DNA from: Thermoleophilaceae bacterium
Lineage (GTDB): Bacteria; Actinomycetota; Thermoleophilia; Solirubrobacterales; Thermoleophilaceae
Reading direction: 5' to 3'
NCBI GenBank assembly: GCA_030446485.1
Contig: JAUJNF010000008.1
Span: forward strand, 70,536-116,737
DNA: 46,202 nucleotides
In this document: piece after piece, positions 18,718-27,242 of the stretch
How the letters are laid out: each line of letters opens with the position of its first letter
How positions within the stretch are numbered: position 1 is the stretch's first letter
Program-made: the position numbers and the translations under genes
The notes under the pieces: generated by a model
Seen by the model: only the letters and a program-made list of their open reading frames with translations
What the model was told of the DNA's origin: nothing
Database searches by the model: none

Positions 18718-19950
18718 CTACAGCGGCAGCCCGGTCACGGAGCTCGCGCGGTCGACGATCAGGCGCGCGATCGCCAGCGCTGCGGTGGCCGCAGGGGAGG
18801 GAGCGTTGCGCACGTGCAGCGCCCGCTCGGTCTCCGAGACCACGAAGTCGTCCACGAGCCGGCCGTCCCGGGCGAGCGCCTGGGCGCGCACGCCCGAAGG
18901 GCCCGGCAGCACGTCCTCGGGGCGCAGGTCGGGCACGTACCGCGCGGCGTCGGCCACGAGCGCGCGATAGCTCGCCGCATGCCTGAGCTCGGTGGCGCCC
19001 GTGCGCCAGAAGCGCCGGGTCATCCGCCAGGTGCCCGGCCACAGGAGGGTCGCAGCAACGTCGCGGGGCGACACGTCGCGCAGGCGATAGGCCTCGCGAC
19101 CGGGCGCGAGCAGGGCGGTGGGTCCGATCAGCACCTCACCGTGGGGATGACGGGTGAGGTGCACGCCGAGGAACGGCAGCTCCGGGTCGGGCACGGGGTA
19201 GACGAGCGAGCGCACCAGGTGCCGGCGCTCGGGGCGAAGGCGCAGCCACGCGCCGCGGAAGGGGACGATGCGCGGGTCCCTCGGCGCACCGAGGGAGACC
19301 GCGAGGCGGTCGGCGTGCACCCCGGCGCAGAACACGGCTCCGCGCGCACACGTCTCACCCAGCGTGTGTCGCAAGCGCAGCCGACCGGCCGCGAGGCTCG
19401 CCTGGGCGACCTCACACCCGGTGGCAACGGTGCCGCCCGCTGCTTCCACGTCGCGTGCGAACGCGCGGGCGACGGCGGGGAAGTCCACCACACCCGTCGC
19501 CGGGGAGTGCAGCGCGCCGGCGCCGCGCACGTGCGGCTCGACCTCCCGCAGCTCCTCCGGCGAGAGCCGGCGCAGGCCCGGTACGCCGTTGGCGCGCCCA
19601 CGGCGCTCGAGCTCGTCCAGCCCCGGTAGCTCTCGCGGCGAGGCCGCCACGATCACCTTGCCGCAGCGCTCGGCCGCGATGTCGCGCGAAGCGCAGTACT
19701 CGTAGAGCTCGCGCGCACCGACCACGCAGAGCCGGGCCTTCAGGGAGCCGGGCCTGTAGTAGATGCCCGCGTGGACGACGCCGCTGTTGTGGCCGGTCTG
19801 ATGGAAGCCGACCTCGCTCTCCTTCTCCATCACCGCGACGCTCAGGCCCGGCGCGCGGCCGATCGCCTCCCGGGCCACCGCCAGGCCGAGGATGCCGCCG
19901 CCCACCACGGCGAGGTCGCACTCGTTCGCAGGTGTGGCGCGCGAGGTCAT
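18718..19950 (-). CDS. lhgO: L-2-hydroxyglutarate oxidase (FAD-dependent)
   Basis: A 410-residue DAO-family flavoprotein of the LhgO type, which oxidises L-2-hydroxyglutarate to 2-oxoglutarate. The FAD-binding GxGxxG is VVGGGILGLAVA (about 15-26). LhgO-specific segments are HQTGHNSGVVHAGIYYRPGS (about 50-69), GVVDFPAVARAF and the C-terminal VRNAPSPAATAALAIA. In bacteria it removes the L-2-hydroxyglutarate formed in lysine/glutarate catabolism or by side reactions of dehydrogenases. The ATG has a TAGCGT box 8 nt upstream and no ribosome binding site. It is followed by an MFS gene 10 nt away. Confidence 0.9.
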   Translation of the reverse strand: MTSRATPANECDLAVVGGGILGLAVAREAIGRAPGLSVAVMEKESEVGFHQTGHNSGVVHAGIYYRPGSLKARLCVVGARELYEYCASRDIAAERCGKVIVAASPRELPGLDELERRGRANGVPGLRRLSPEELREVEPHVRGAGALHSPATGVVDFPAVARAFARDVEAAGGTVATGCEVAQASLAAGRLRLRHTLGETCARGAVFCAGVHADRLAVSLGAPRDPRIVPFRGAWLRLRPERRHLVRSLVYPVPDPELPFLGVHLTRHPHGEVLIGPTALLAPGREAYRLRDVSPRDVAATLLWPGTWRMTRRFWRTGATELRHAASYRALVADAARYVPDLRPEDVLPGPSGVRAQALARDGRLVDDFVVSETERALHVRNAPSPAATAALAIARLIVDRASSVTGLPL

Positions 19951-19958
19951 GTCCGAGC

Positions 19959-19964
19959 ACGCTA
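19959..19964 (-). promoter_or_regulatory. -10 box TAGCGT, leaderless promoter of lhgO
   Basis: On the minus strand TAGCGT ends 8 nt before the lhgO ATG with no Shine-Dalgarno between. Confidence 0.5.
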
Positions 19965-19965
19965 G

Positions 19966-20259
19966 ATGAGGCCGTCGGGCGCCGGTACGCGTTCCTGGTG
20001 CGCCACGCGGACGGGTTCGCGGTTGTGGCCTCCAAACGGTGCCTCAGAGCAGCCGCCCGCGTGGTGGCTCAACCTTCGGGCCGAGCGCGCGGCGGAGGCG
20101 CTCGTCAATGGACGCTGGGCGCCCGTCCGTGCCCGCCAGGCGACCGAGGAGGAAGCGGAGCAGCTCTGGCCGGGGCTCGTCGAGATCTACCGCGGGTACG
20201 ACCACTACCGCGAGATCGTCACTCGCGAGCTGCCCGTGGTGATCCTCGAGCCGCGCTAG
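19966..20259 (+). pseudogene. Remnant of an F420-dependent nitroreductase (DDN family)
   Basis: The sequence matches the C-terminal two thirds of the deazaflavin-dependent nitroreductase/quinone reductase family: GRRYAFLVRHADGFAVVAS, then GASEQPPAWWLNLRAERAAE, then LWPGLVEIYRGYDHYREIVT and the terminal RELPVVILEPR. The first and second parts are in different frames; removing one A from AAA at 20034-20036 joins them into VVASNGASEQPPAWW, as in relatives. About 40 N-terminal residues, including the usual T-G-R-K-T-G-region start, are missing, and the lhgO promoter lies where they should be. Truncation plus frameshift argue for a dead gene. Such enzymes need cofactor F420, hinting the organism makes it. 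Confidence 0.7.
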
Positions 20260-20287
20260 CGGCCGCTCACTGGCACGGGACGGCTGA

Positions 20288-23126
20288 TCAGCCGCAGCCG
20301 GTGTTGTTCCCGCAGCTCGAGCACGTGTAGCACGAGCCCGTGCGCTGCATCATCCCGCCGCAGGCTGAGCACGCCGGCCCGAGGTCAAGGCCCTGCAGCT
20401 TGGCCGGCAGCACCGGCGGCTCGTCGGTGAAGGCCTCGGCCGCCGCCCTGGTCGTGGCCGGCTGAGAGACCTGGGCGCCGCCGTTCCCGGCGTGGCCGTT
20501 GCCTCCGTTCGTGCCGTTCCCTCCGTCGCCGTTGGCCGGACCGGCGGTGTCGACGCGGAAGAGCGTCTCCTGTGCCGACTTGCGCGCCCGCACCTCGGCT
20601 GTGAGGATGCCGAGCTCCTCCTGGCAGTCGACGTCCAGGAAGCGCGACGCCAGCCAGCGCATGATGTAGTCGGGCATCGACTTGGCGAACGGGATCTCCG
20701 GGTTGCCGGTGATGCCCTCCGGGTCGAAGCGCATGTAGCTGAACTTGCGGACGAGCGTCTCGAGCGGGACGCCGTACTGGAGCGAAAGCGAGATCGACGT
20801 GGCGAAGGCGTTCATCATGCCTCGCAGCGTCGAGCCCTCCTTGCCGATGTCGGTGAGGAAGATCTCGCCGAGCGTGCCGTCCTCGTACATGCCGGCGGTG
20901 ATGTAGCCCTCGTGCCCACCGATCGAGAACTTGTGCGTGAGCGATTGACGCTCGCGCGGCATCTTGCGCCGGAACGGCTTCGGCTCGATCGCTGCCGCCA
21001 CCTCTTCGGCGACCGGCTTCGCGTCGCCCGCGTCGGTACGCAGTGCCTGCGCGGTCTTCGAGCCGTCGCGGTAGATGGCGAGGGCCTTCACACCCAGGCG
21101 CCAGGCCTGGAGGTAGGCGTCGGCTATGTCCTCGACGGTGGTCTCGGCCGGCATGTTGACGGTCTTGGAGATCGCGCCGGAGATGAACGGCTGGACGGCG
21201 CCCATCATCGCGATGTGCCCCATGTGCGAGATGGCGCGCTCGCCGACCGCGACGTCGAACACCGGCAGGTGCTCGGCCCGAGACCCGGAGCGCCGACGAT
21301 CGTGGCCTCCTGGTTGATGTGGGCCTCGATCTGCGCGACCGTCTCGTCGGGGTAGCCGAGTGTGCGGAGCGCCAGGGGCACCGTCTGGTTGACGATCGTC
21401 ATCTTGCCGCCGCCGACCAGCTCCTTGAACTTGATCAGGGAGAAGTCGGGCTCGACGCCGGTGGTGTCACAGTCCATAAGGAAGGAGATGGTTCCTGTAG
21501 GAGCCAAAACGGTGGCCTGGGCGTTGCGGTAGCCGTGGCGCTCGCCCAGCTCGACGGCGTCGTCCCACGCGCGCTGCGCGGCCTCGAGGAGCTCCTCGCC
21601 GGCGAGCGAGCCGTCGATCAGGTGCGACGCACCGCGGTGCTTGCGCATGACCGCGTTGTGAGGCTCGCGGTTCTCCGCGTAGCGCTCGTAGGGCCCCATC
21701 GCGGCCGCGATCTCGGCCGACTGCCGGTAGGCACGCCCGGTCATGAGAGCCGTGATGGCGGCCGCCACCGATCGCCCTGATCTGAGTCGTACGGTAGGCC
21801 GTTCGACATCAACAGCGCGCCGAGGTTGGCGTAGCCGAGACCGAGCTGACGGAAGGCCCGCGCGTTGGCGCCGATCTCCTCCGTGGGGTAGCTGGAGGGC
21901 GTCACGACGATCTCCTGGGCCAGCAACATCACGTCGACGGTGTGCTCGAACGATTCGATGTCGAGAGTGCCGTCCTCACGCCGGAACTTCATGAGGTTCA
22001 GCGACGCGAGGTTGCAGGCCGAGTTGTCGACGTGCATGTACTCGGAGCACGGGTTGGAGGCGTTGATCCGCCCCGAGTTCGGGCTCGTGTGCCAGTCGTT
22101 GATCGTCGTGTCGTACTGCACGCCGGGATCGGCGCAGCGCCACGCGGCGTCGGCGATCTGGCGCAGAAGATCGCGCGCGTCGTGGGTGCCGATCGTCCGT
22201 CCGTCCGTGCGCGCGGTGGTGTGCCAGTCCTCGCCACGCTCCGCGCGCTCCATGAACTCGTCGGTCACGCGCACCGAGTTGTTGGCGTTCTGGTACTGGA
22301 TCGAGGTGAAGCCGTCGCCGTCGATCGACATGTCGAAGCCGGCCTCGCGGAGCGCGAGCGCCTTCTCCTCCTCGCGCGCCTTGCACCAGATGAAGTCCTC
22401 GATGTCGGGGTGGTCGATGTCGAGGACCACCATCTTGGCCGCGCGGCGGGTCTTGCCGCCTGACTTGATGGTGCCGGCCCAGGAATCGGCGCCGCGCATG
22501 AAGGAGACCGGACCGCTCGCGTAGCCGCCCTTCGAGAGTTGCTCCTTTGAGCTGCGGACCCGCGACAGGTTGATGCCAGACCCAGAGCCGCCGCGGAAGA
22601 TCATCCCCTCGTTGGTGTTCCACTGGAGAATCGACTCCATCGTGTCCTCGACCGAGAGGATGAAGCACGCCGACCCTTGCGGGCTCTCCTCGAACCCCAC
22701 GTTGAACCACACAGGCGAGTTGAACGCCGCCATCTGGTTCACGAGGATGTGGGTGAGCTCCGCCTCGAAGGTCTCGGCGTCCTCGCTGGCCGCGAAGTAG
22801 GCGCCCGAACGGCCCCAACCCGCGATCGTGCCGGCCACGCGGCCCACCATCTGCTTGACCGACGACTCGCGCTCGGGGCTGCCGAGCCGGCCGCGGAAGT
22901 ATTTCTGGGCCACGATGTTGGTCGCGTTCTGCGACCAGCCGGCCGGGAACTCGACACCGCGCTGCTCGAAGGCGGGCGCGGCCGGATCGCCGATCACGGC
23001 ATCGCGGATCTCCCAGTCGATCGCGTCGAAGGGATGGACGCCGGGCTGCGTGAACCGCCGTTCGACCACCACGCCGCTGGTGGCTTCGTCGGTCCCTGAT
23101 TCGGCGGTTGTACGCATGGTCGACAC
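20288..23126 (-). CDS. nrdJ: Vitamin B12-dependent (class II) ribonucleoside-diphosphate reductase, two frameshifts
   Basis: Adenosylcobalamin-dependent ribonucleotide reductase that makes deoxyribonucleotides without oxygen. Three frames carry one continuous protein: residues up to [10 protein letters not shown], then [20 protein letters not shown] up to TIVGAPGL, then [20 protein letters not shown] to the end. Adding one base near 21774 and one near 21281 restores the frame and gives 946 residues, the expected size. Landmarks include [52 protein letters not shown] and a C-terminal zinc-binding tail CSACGG...CYTCSSCG. An essential gene with clean repair points to sequencing error. The GTG start is preferred over the ATG three codons later because gagggga lies about 7 nt before it. 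Confidence 0.92.
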
Positions 23127-23385
23127 TTGCTTTCCCCTCGCTGACGTTCGTTCTGGCCGGAGCCCGTCTCTGGTCTCGAGTGAGGCGGGGAAGGTGATGG
23201 TGGACCTCGCCTCGGACGGACTCCGAGGGCCGGCGAGACACCGTTTCGAGTGGTCGGCGAAGACCTCTGATTCTAGCCGCGAGGGGCCTGCACACCAGCC
23301 CGAACGCGTTCCCCGTTACCCGCTGTTTGGAGCTTCGTCCGCGCCCCGCTATCCCGGCGCCGGCCGGCCCGGTCAAGCTGCCCAG
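23127..23385. other. Intergenic region upstream of nrdJ
   Basis: About 260 bases between divergent genes with no gene seen. I looked for a cobalamin riboswitch (B12 box gccagganaccngcc-like) in front of nrdJ and did not find one. No clear paired NrdR box was seen either. Confidence 0.4.
23270..23275 (-). promoter_or_regulatory. Candidate -10 box TAGAAT for nrdJ
   Basis: Minus-strand GGCTAGAATCAG contains TAGAAT, about 145 nt upstream of the nrdJ start. It would give a long untranslated leader. No good -35 element was found. Confidence 0.35.
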
Positions 23386-24009
23386 GTGTCCACCATTCCT
23401 CCGCCGTCGCGCTGGCGGGCCGGTCCCGCGCGCCTCACCCAGCTCGCGGTCGGCCTGTTCCTGTTCGGGCTGGGCGAGGGGCTCGTGGTGCTCGCCGACC
23501 TCGGCTCCTCTCCCTGGACGGTGCTGGCCCAGGGGCTGGAGGCGCAGACCGCGCTGTCGGTCGGCATCTCGACGCTGGTGATCTCGTTCGTCGTGCTGCT
23601 CGCGTGGATACCGCTGCGTCAGCGCCCGGGCCTCGGCACGGTTGCCAACGCGCTCGTGATCGGGCTGGTGATCGACCTGACCGTGGCCGCGTTCCCGAGC
23701 GGCGAGGCGCTCGCCGTGCGCACCCTCGAGCTGCTCGCGGGGATCGGCCTCGTGGGGATCGGCAGCGGCTTCTACCTGGGGGCGGCGCTCGGCCCCGGTC
23801 CGCGCGACGGGCTCATGACCGGGCTCCAGCGCGTCACGGGGCGGCCGGTGTCGCTCGTGCGCGGAACCATCGAGGTGTCGGCCCTCGCGCTGGGCTTCGT
23901 GCTGGGCGGCGTGGCCGGGCTCGGCACGCTGGCGTTCGCGCTGCTCATCGGGCCGGCTGTCGCGCTTGGCCTGCGCCTGCGCGGCGTCGAGCGAGCCGGC
24001 GAGCTGTAG
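23386..24009 (+). CDS. YczE/YitT-like integral membrane protein
   Basis: A 207-residue protein with about five membrane helices, of the YczE family (also called membrane protein YczE/YyaS). Family features seen are LFLFGLGEGLVVLADLGSSP near the start (helix 1 and the conserved G-S-x-P-W segment SSPWTVLAQGL), then LGTVANALVIGLVIDLTVA and GLVGIGSGFYLGAALGPGPR with the G-P-G-P-R-D-G-L-M-T-G motif at about 140-150. Members are widespread but of unknown function. The GTG start is tentative; it places helix 1 at residues 15-40. Confidence 0.8.
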   Translation: MSTIPPPSRWRAGPARLTQLAVGLFLFGLGEGLVVLADLGSSPWTVLAQGLEAQTALSVGISTLVISFVVLLAWIPLRQRPGLGTVANALVIGLVIDLTVAAFPSGEALAVRTLELLAGIGLVGIGSGFYLGAALGPGPRDGLMTGLQRVTGRPVSLVRGTIEVSALALGFVLGGVAGLGTLAFALLIGPAVALGLRLRGVERAGEL

Positions 24010-24026
24010 CCGGCCAGGGCCGGTGG

Positions 24027-24032
24027 TAGCGT
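24027..24032 (+). promoter_or_regulatory. -10 box TAGCGT, leaderless promoter of tmk-holB
   Basis: TAGCGT ends 7 nt before the GTG start of tmk. Confidence 0.5.
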
Positions 24033-24039
24033 CGAGAGG

Positions 24040-24666
24040 GTGGCCACCCGGGGACTGTTCATAACGCTCGAGGGCATCGACCGGTCGGGGAAGACGACCC
24101 AGGCGCGGCTCCTCCAGAAGGCGCTTGGCGAACGCGCTCTCGCGGTGAGGGAGCCCGGAGGCACGGCGGTCGGTGAACGCGTGCGCGAGCTGCTCAAGGA
24201 TCCCCAGACGGAGATCGGCGGCCCCGCCGAGGCGCTTCTCTTCGCGGCGGCGAGGTCGCAGCTCGTGGCGGAGGTGATTCGTCCCGCGCTTGAGCGGCGG
24301 ATGATCGTGATCTCCGACCGCTTTACGGACTCGTCGCTCGCCTACCAGGGCGCGGCGCGCGGTCTCGGCACCGACGAGGTGGCGACCCTCAACCGCTGGG
24401 CCACGGGCGGCCTCCAGCCCGACCTCACGCTGCTGCTCTGGATCGATCCGGCTGACGCGGCTCGGCGGGGCGGGGAGGCGGACCGGTTCGAGACCGAGGG
24501 CGAGGAGCTGCAGCGGCGGGTGGCGGCGACCTACGACGAGCTGGCCGCGGCCGACCCGTCGAGGTGGCGACGGGTGGCGGCCGACCGTCCGCCGGCGGAG
24601 GTGCACGCCGACGTGCTGAGCGCCGTCGAGGCCGCGGCACGCGTGCCGGCGGGGGCCACCGCTTGA
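24040..24666 (+). CDS. tmk: Thymidylate kinase
   Basis: Phosphorylates dTMP to dTDP using ATP. The 208 residues cover the full fold: P-loop EGIDRSGKTTQ (about 9-19; the usual G-x-D-G-x-G-K-T is G-x-D-R-S-G-K-T here), the DR(F/Y) motif DRFTDSSLAYQGAARGLG (about 89-106), and the lid segment RRGGEADRFETEGEELQRRV. The stop codon overlaps the TTG start of holB, as is common for tmk-holB pairs. Confidence 0.93.
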   Translation: MATRGLFITLEGIDRSGKTTQARLLQKALGERALAVREPGGTAVGERVRELLKDPQTEIGGPAEALLFAAARSQLVAEVIRPALERRMIVISDRFTDSSLAYQGAARGLGTDEVATLNRWATGGLQPDLTLLLWIDPADAARRGGEADRFETEGEELQRRVAATYDELAAADPSRWRRVAADRPPAEVHADVLSAVEAAARVPAGATA

Positions 24667-25808
24667 ACCGGTCGGCCGCCGTGCTCTCCGGCACCGAGGA
24701 CCAGCCGCACGCGCGCATGGTGCTCACCGCGGGGCTCGCGTCCGGCCAGCCCTCCCACGCCTACCTCTTTCACGGACCGCCCGGTACCGGCAAGCGCGCG
24801 GTGGCGCGGGCCCTTGCCGCCGAGCTGCTGGCCGAGGGCGACTCGGACCCCGACGGCGTGCGCCGGCGCGTGGCGCACGGCTCCCACCCGGACCTGACCT
24901 GGGTACGGCCGACCGGCGCACACGTGATGCGCGTGGGCGACGTGGAGGAGCCGGTGATCGCGGCCGCGTCGCGGACGCCCTTCGAGGCCAGCCGGCGCGT
25001 GTTCGTGCTCGAGGGCGCCGAGACGATGAACGACGAGGTGGCCAACCGGATGCTGAAGACCCTGGAAGAGCCGGCGGCGTTCGTGCACATCGTTCTGCTC
25101 ACGAACGCGATCGGCGGCGTGATCGAGACCGTGGTGTCCCGCTGCCAGCCCGTGCGCTTCGATCCGCTCCCGGCCGCGCTGATAGCCGCGGCGCTCGTAG
25201 CCGAGGGGGTGGAGGGCGAGCGCGCCGACGCCTGCGCGCGGCTGTCGCTCGGCAACGCCGAGCGCGCCCGCTTCCTGACCTCGGACGAGGGGGCGGCGCT
25301 GCGCGAGGACGCTGAGACGCTGGTGCGCGACGCGCTGCGGGGCGACGCGCTGGAGGCCTCGGGCGGGGAGCCGTGGCGGGGGCTGTTGGAACGAGCCGAC
25401 GATCGGGGTGCCCGCGCGGCGGGGGCCGTGGCCGACGAGGCCAAGCGCCGGCTCGAGCTCGAGCCGAAGGGCCGCGACCGCAAGGCGGTGGAGCGGGAAT
25501 TCGAGGAAGCCGCCAAGCGGGCCGGCCGGCGGGCACGCACCGAGGTGCTGAACCTCGGGCTCGAGCTGTCGGGCCTCGCCTTTCGCGACCTGGCGTGCCT
25601 GGCCGATGGCGTCCCGGACGTGGTGCTCGCCACCGACCGCAGCCAGCGCCTGACGGCCGCCGCTCACGGGCGCGACGCCCGCCGCCTCCGCGAGGCGGTC
25701 GAGCGCTGCGAGGAGACGCGCCGCTCGCTCGAGGTGAACGTGACCGAGGACCTCGCGCTCACCGCGCTGACGATCAGGCTTCGGCGGTTGGTGGGCTCGC
25801 CGGACTGA
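24663..25808 (+). CDS. holB: DNA polymerase III subunit delta-prime
   Basis: Clamp-loader AAA+ subunit, 381 residues. Walker A is HGPPGTGKRAVAR (about 38-50); TMNDEVANRMLKTLEEP (about 122-138) is the conserved delta-prime block after Walker B (RVFVLEGAE); and SRCQPVRFDPLP follows sensor 1. The zinc-binding Cys cluster found in many delta-prime and gamma proteins is absent: the region between Walker A and B has no cysteines (ELLAEGDSDPDGVRRRVAHG), a known variation in actinobacteria. The TTG start overlaps the tmk stop by two bases; a GTG six codons later is possible. The 3' end overlaps the convergent DUF192 gene by 35 bases. Confidence 0.9.
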   Translation: MNRSAAVLSGTEDQPHARMVLTAGLASGQPSHAYLFHGPPGTGKRAVARALAAELLAEGDSDPDGVRRRVAHGSHPDLTWVRPTGAHVMRVGDVEEPVIAAASRTPFEASRRVFVLEGAETMNDEVANRMLKTLEEPAAFVHIVLLTNAIGGVIETVVSRCQPVRFDPLPAALIAAALVAEGVEGERADACARLSLGNAERARFLTSDEGAALREDAETLVRDALRGDALEASGGEPWRGLLERADDRGARAAGAVADEAKRRLELEPKGRDRKAVEREFEEAAKRAGRRARTEVLNLGLELSGLAFRDLACLADGVPDVVLATDRSQRLTAAAHGRDARRLREAVERCEETRRSLEVNVTEDLALTALTIRLRRLVGSPD

Positions 25809-26148
25809 CTGCCCGGGCGAGCTCGCCGGTCAAGAACGGCCCGGCCTCGCCGGCGCGGGTCTCGAGCACGGCGCGCGCCCCGGAGCACGAAGCCATCCGT
25901 CGCGGGGGCACCGTGCGGACCACGCGCAGCACGCGTCCCAGCCGGTCCAGGAAGGCGATGTCGATTGCGAAGCGCATGCCGAAGGTGTGCACCGACGAGC
26001 AGCCGGGGAGGAGCAGCGCCTGACGCGCCGGCAGCTCGTCAAGGAGCGCGAGCCCCAGCAGACGGGTACGCGGGGTAGCGGCCCGAAGCACCGTCAGTTC
26101 ACCTGCCAGGCGCACGCGCGGGAGCTGATCGAGGCGGTCGGAGACCAT
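25774..26148 (-). CDS. DUF192 family protein
   Basis: A 124-residue protein of the DUF192 (COG1430) family. The diagnostic block is LLLPGCSSVHTFGMRFAIDI followed by AFLDRLGRVLRVVRTVPP; in relatives the H-T-x-G-M-x-F-x-I-D core is nearly invariant. Function is unknown; many family members are exported, but this one has no signal peptide. The start ATG precedes VSDRLDQLPRVRLAG. It runs toward and overlaps holB by 35 bases. Confidence 0.85.
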   Translation of the reverse strand: MVSDRLDQLPRVRLAGELTVLRAATPRTRLLGLALLDELPARQALLLPGCSSVHTFGMRFAIDIAFLDRLGRVLRVVRTVPPRRMASCSGARAVLETRAGEAGPFLTGELARAVSPASPPTAEA

Positions 26149-26194
26149 GTCGGAGTAAGGGCTCGGCCGCCCGTTTTCGCCCCCGGTCCGGGGC

Positions 26195-26200
26195 TACACT
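26195..26200 (+). promoter_or_regulatory. -10 box TACACT of tRNA-Thr(CGT)
   Basis: TACACT ends 10 nt before the first base of the tRNA. Confidence 0.5.
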
Positions 26201-26210
26201 CGCTCGGTCC

Positions 26211-26284
26211 GCCGACGTAGCTCAGTTGGCCAGAGCACCGCTCTCGTAAAGCGGGGGTCCGGGGTTCGAATCCCCGCGTCGGCT
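26211..26284 (+). tRNA. tRNA-Thr(CGT)
   Basis: A 74-nt cloverleaf: acceptor GCCGACG pairs with CGTCGGC; the anticodon loop is CTCGTAA (anticodon CGT, reading ACG); the T-arm loop is TTCGAAT. CCA is not encoded; the discriminator base is T. Confidence 0.96.
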
Positions 26285-26376
26285 TGGCGCACTCGCACGC
26301 GGGGTCCGTAGCTCACGGCAGGAAGGCGCGGACCGGCCCCGTAAGACTTGCGTTGACCAGGCGAACGGGAGGTGGC

Positions 26377-26562
26377 ATGGACGACGAGCTGGAGCAGCTA
26401 CGGGAGCTGGCGGGGCGACTTGCGCTGCATGACGAGGCGGAGCTCTTCGGCCTCGAGGACCTTCGCGACCAGCTTCGTCGCGTGCTTGTGGCCACGGGCG
26501 CCGTGCGGGATCTGCTCCCCCTCTACGTCGGAGTGGAGCGGCTGATCTCCGGCCCCGCGCGG
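26377..26562 (+). CDS. Small acidic hypothetical protein, 3' end unresolved
   Basis: The first ~60 codons look genuine: MDDELEQLRELAGRLALHDE, then AELFGLEDLRDQLRRVLVAT and GAVRDLLPLYVGVERL. The ATG follows a strong gggaggtgg Shine-Dalgarno. After SGPARAG the frame enters a run of G-rich sequence and then runs antisense through another gene with an Ala/Pro/Arg composition typical of noncoding frames. The true stop is probably hidden by miscounted G runs; the end given here is only where coding character stops. No family is recognised. Confidence 0.5.
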
Positions 26563-26665
26563 GCCGGGGCGGGGGCCCGGGGGGTGGCGGGGGCGGGGGC
26601 GGGGGCGGGGGGGGAGCGGGCGGCGCGGGCGGGCGGCCGCCCGCCCGCTCGGCCGGCGCCTGCCG
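26563..26665. other. G-tract region with a GC hairpin between two converging genes
   Basis: Runs of 5-8 G are repeated as gggggc units, followed by the palindrome gcgggcgggcggccgcccgcccgc. On the minus strand it would encode a Pro-rich tail; on the plus strand Gly/Ala. The 24-nt palindrome could terminate both converging genes. Base counts in such runs are unreliable, so both reading frames are suspect here. Confidence 0.5.
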
Positions 26666-27178
26666 CCGCGGCGCCCGCGGCATCGGCAGCCGGTCGGCGA
26701 TCGCGCCCAGCCGCTCCGCCGCCCCCCGCAGGGGCTCGGCGCCCGCCGCCAGCGTGGCCGCCGCCTCGCCCAGCTGATCGATCGAGTCGAGCACCTGCTC
26801 GATGGCCGGCAGCCGTTCCTCGAGGCGCTGCGCTATGCCGAGCACCGCGGCCAGGCTCTCCTCGACGTGTCGGACCGAGTCGAGCGAGCGCTCGAGGTCC
26901 GGCAGCCGCCCCGTGGCCCGCGCGACCGACGACAGGTCGGCGCTCACCTGATCCACATCGATCCGGCGCAGTGCCTTCTCCACGCCGGAGGCACCGCGCG
27001 CGGCTTCGGCGATGGGAGCCGCCGCGTCGAGCAGCTCGTCCATGCGCTCGTCGAGGTCCTCGATCCGCTCGCTGAGGCCGCGCTCGACGTCCGGCAGCCG
27101 CCGCGCGGCCTCGGCCAGCGCGTGGAGGTCGTCGAAGGCCCGCAGGACGAGCCGGGGCGGGAAGAGAAGCGAGTTCAC
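26567..27178 (-). CDS. Coiled-coil/helical protein with proline-rich tail, 3' end unresolved
   Basis: The first ~170 residues are an amphipathic helical protein with repeated phrases: RRLPDVERGLSERIEDLDER, then GRLPDLERSLDSVRHVEESL, then RLEERLPAIEQVLDSIDQLG. Similar blocks spaced by about 65 and 40 residues suggest internal duplication. No hydrophobic segment is seen. It ends in APPAPPPPPP-type sequence lying in the G-tract region. In the given bases the frame does not close until it has run antisense through the small gene and the tRNA, which cannot be real, so the stop is placed arbitrarily. The GTG start has an aggtga Shine-Dalgarno. It resembles phasin-like or apolipoprotein-like helical proteins only in general pattern. 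Confidence 0.55.
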
Positions 27179-27229
27179 CGCATCACCTGTTCCTCGTGGG
27201 CGGGTTCGGGGGCGCCCAAGCTACAGGGC

Positions 27230-27235
27230 TACAGT
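27230..27235 (+). promoter_or_regulatory. -10 box TACAGT, leaderless promoter of the VTT-domain gene
   Basis: TACAGT ends 7 nt before the GTG start; a second copy, TACAGG, lies 9 bases earlier. Confidence 0.5.
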
Positions 27236-27242
27236 CGCCTCG

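Noticed and set aside
23127..23385. Cobalamin riboswitch upstream of nrdJ
   Set aside because: No B12-box consensus or expected peripheral helices could be seen on the minus strand.
21976..24606. Very long minus-strand frame across nrdJ, the YczE-like gene and tmk
   Set aside because: It runs antisense or out of frame through three recognised genes; such frames are expected at this GC content.
26222..26566. Extension of the helical protein across tRNA-Thr
   Set aside because: Coding antisense through a tRNA and the small gene is implausible; the stop is probably lost to miscounted G runs.
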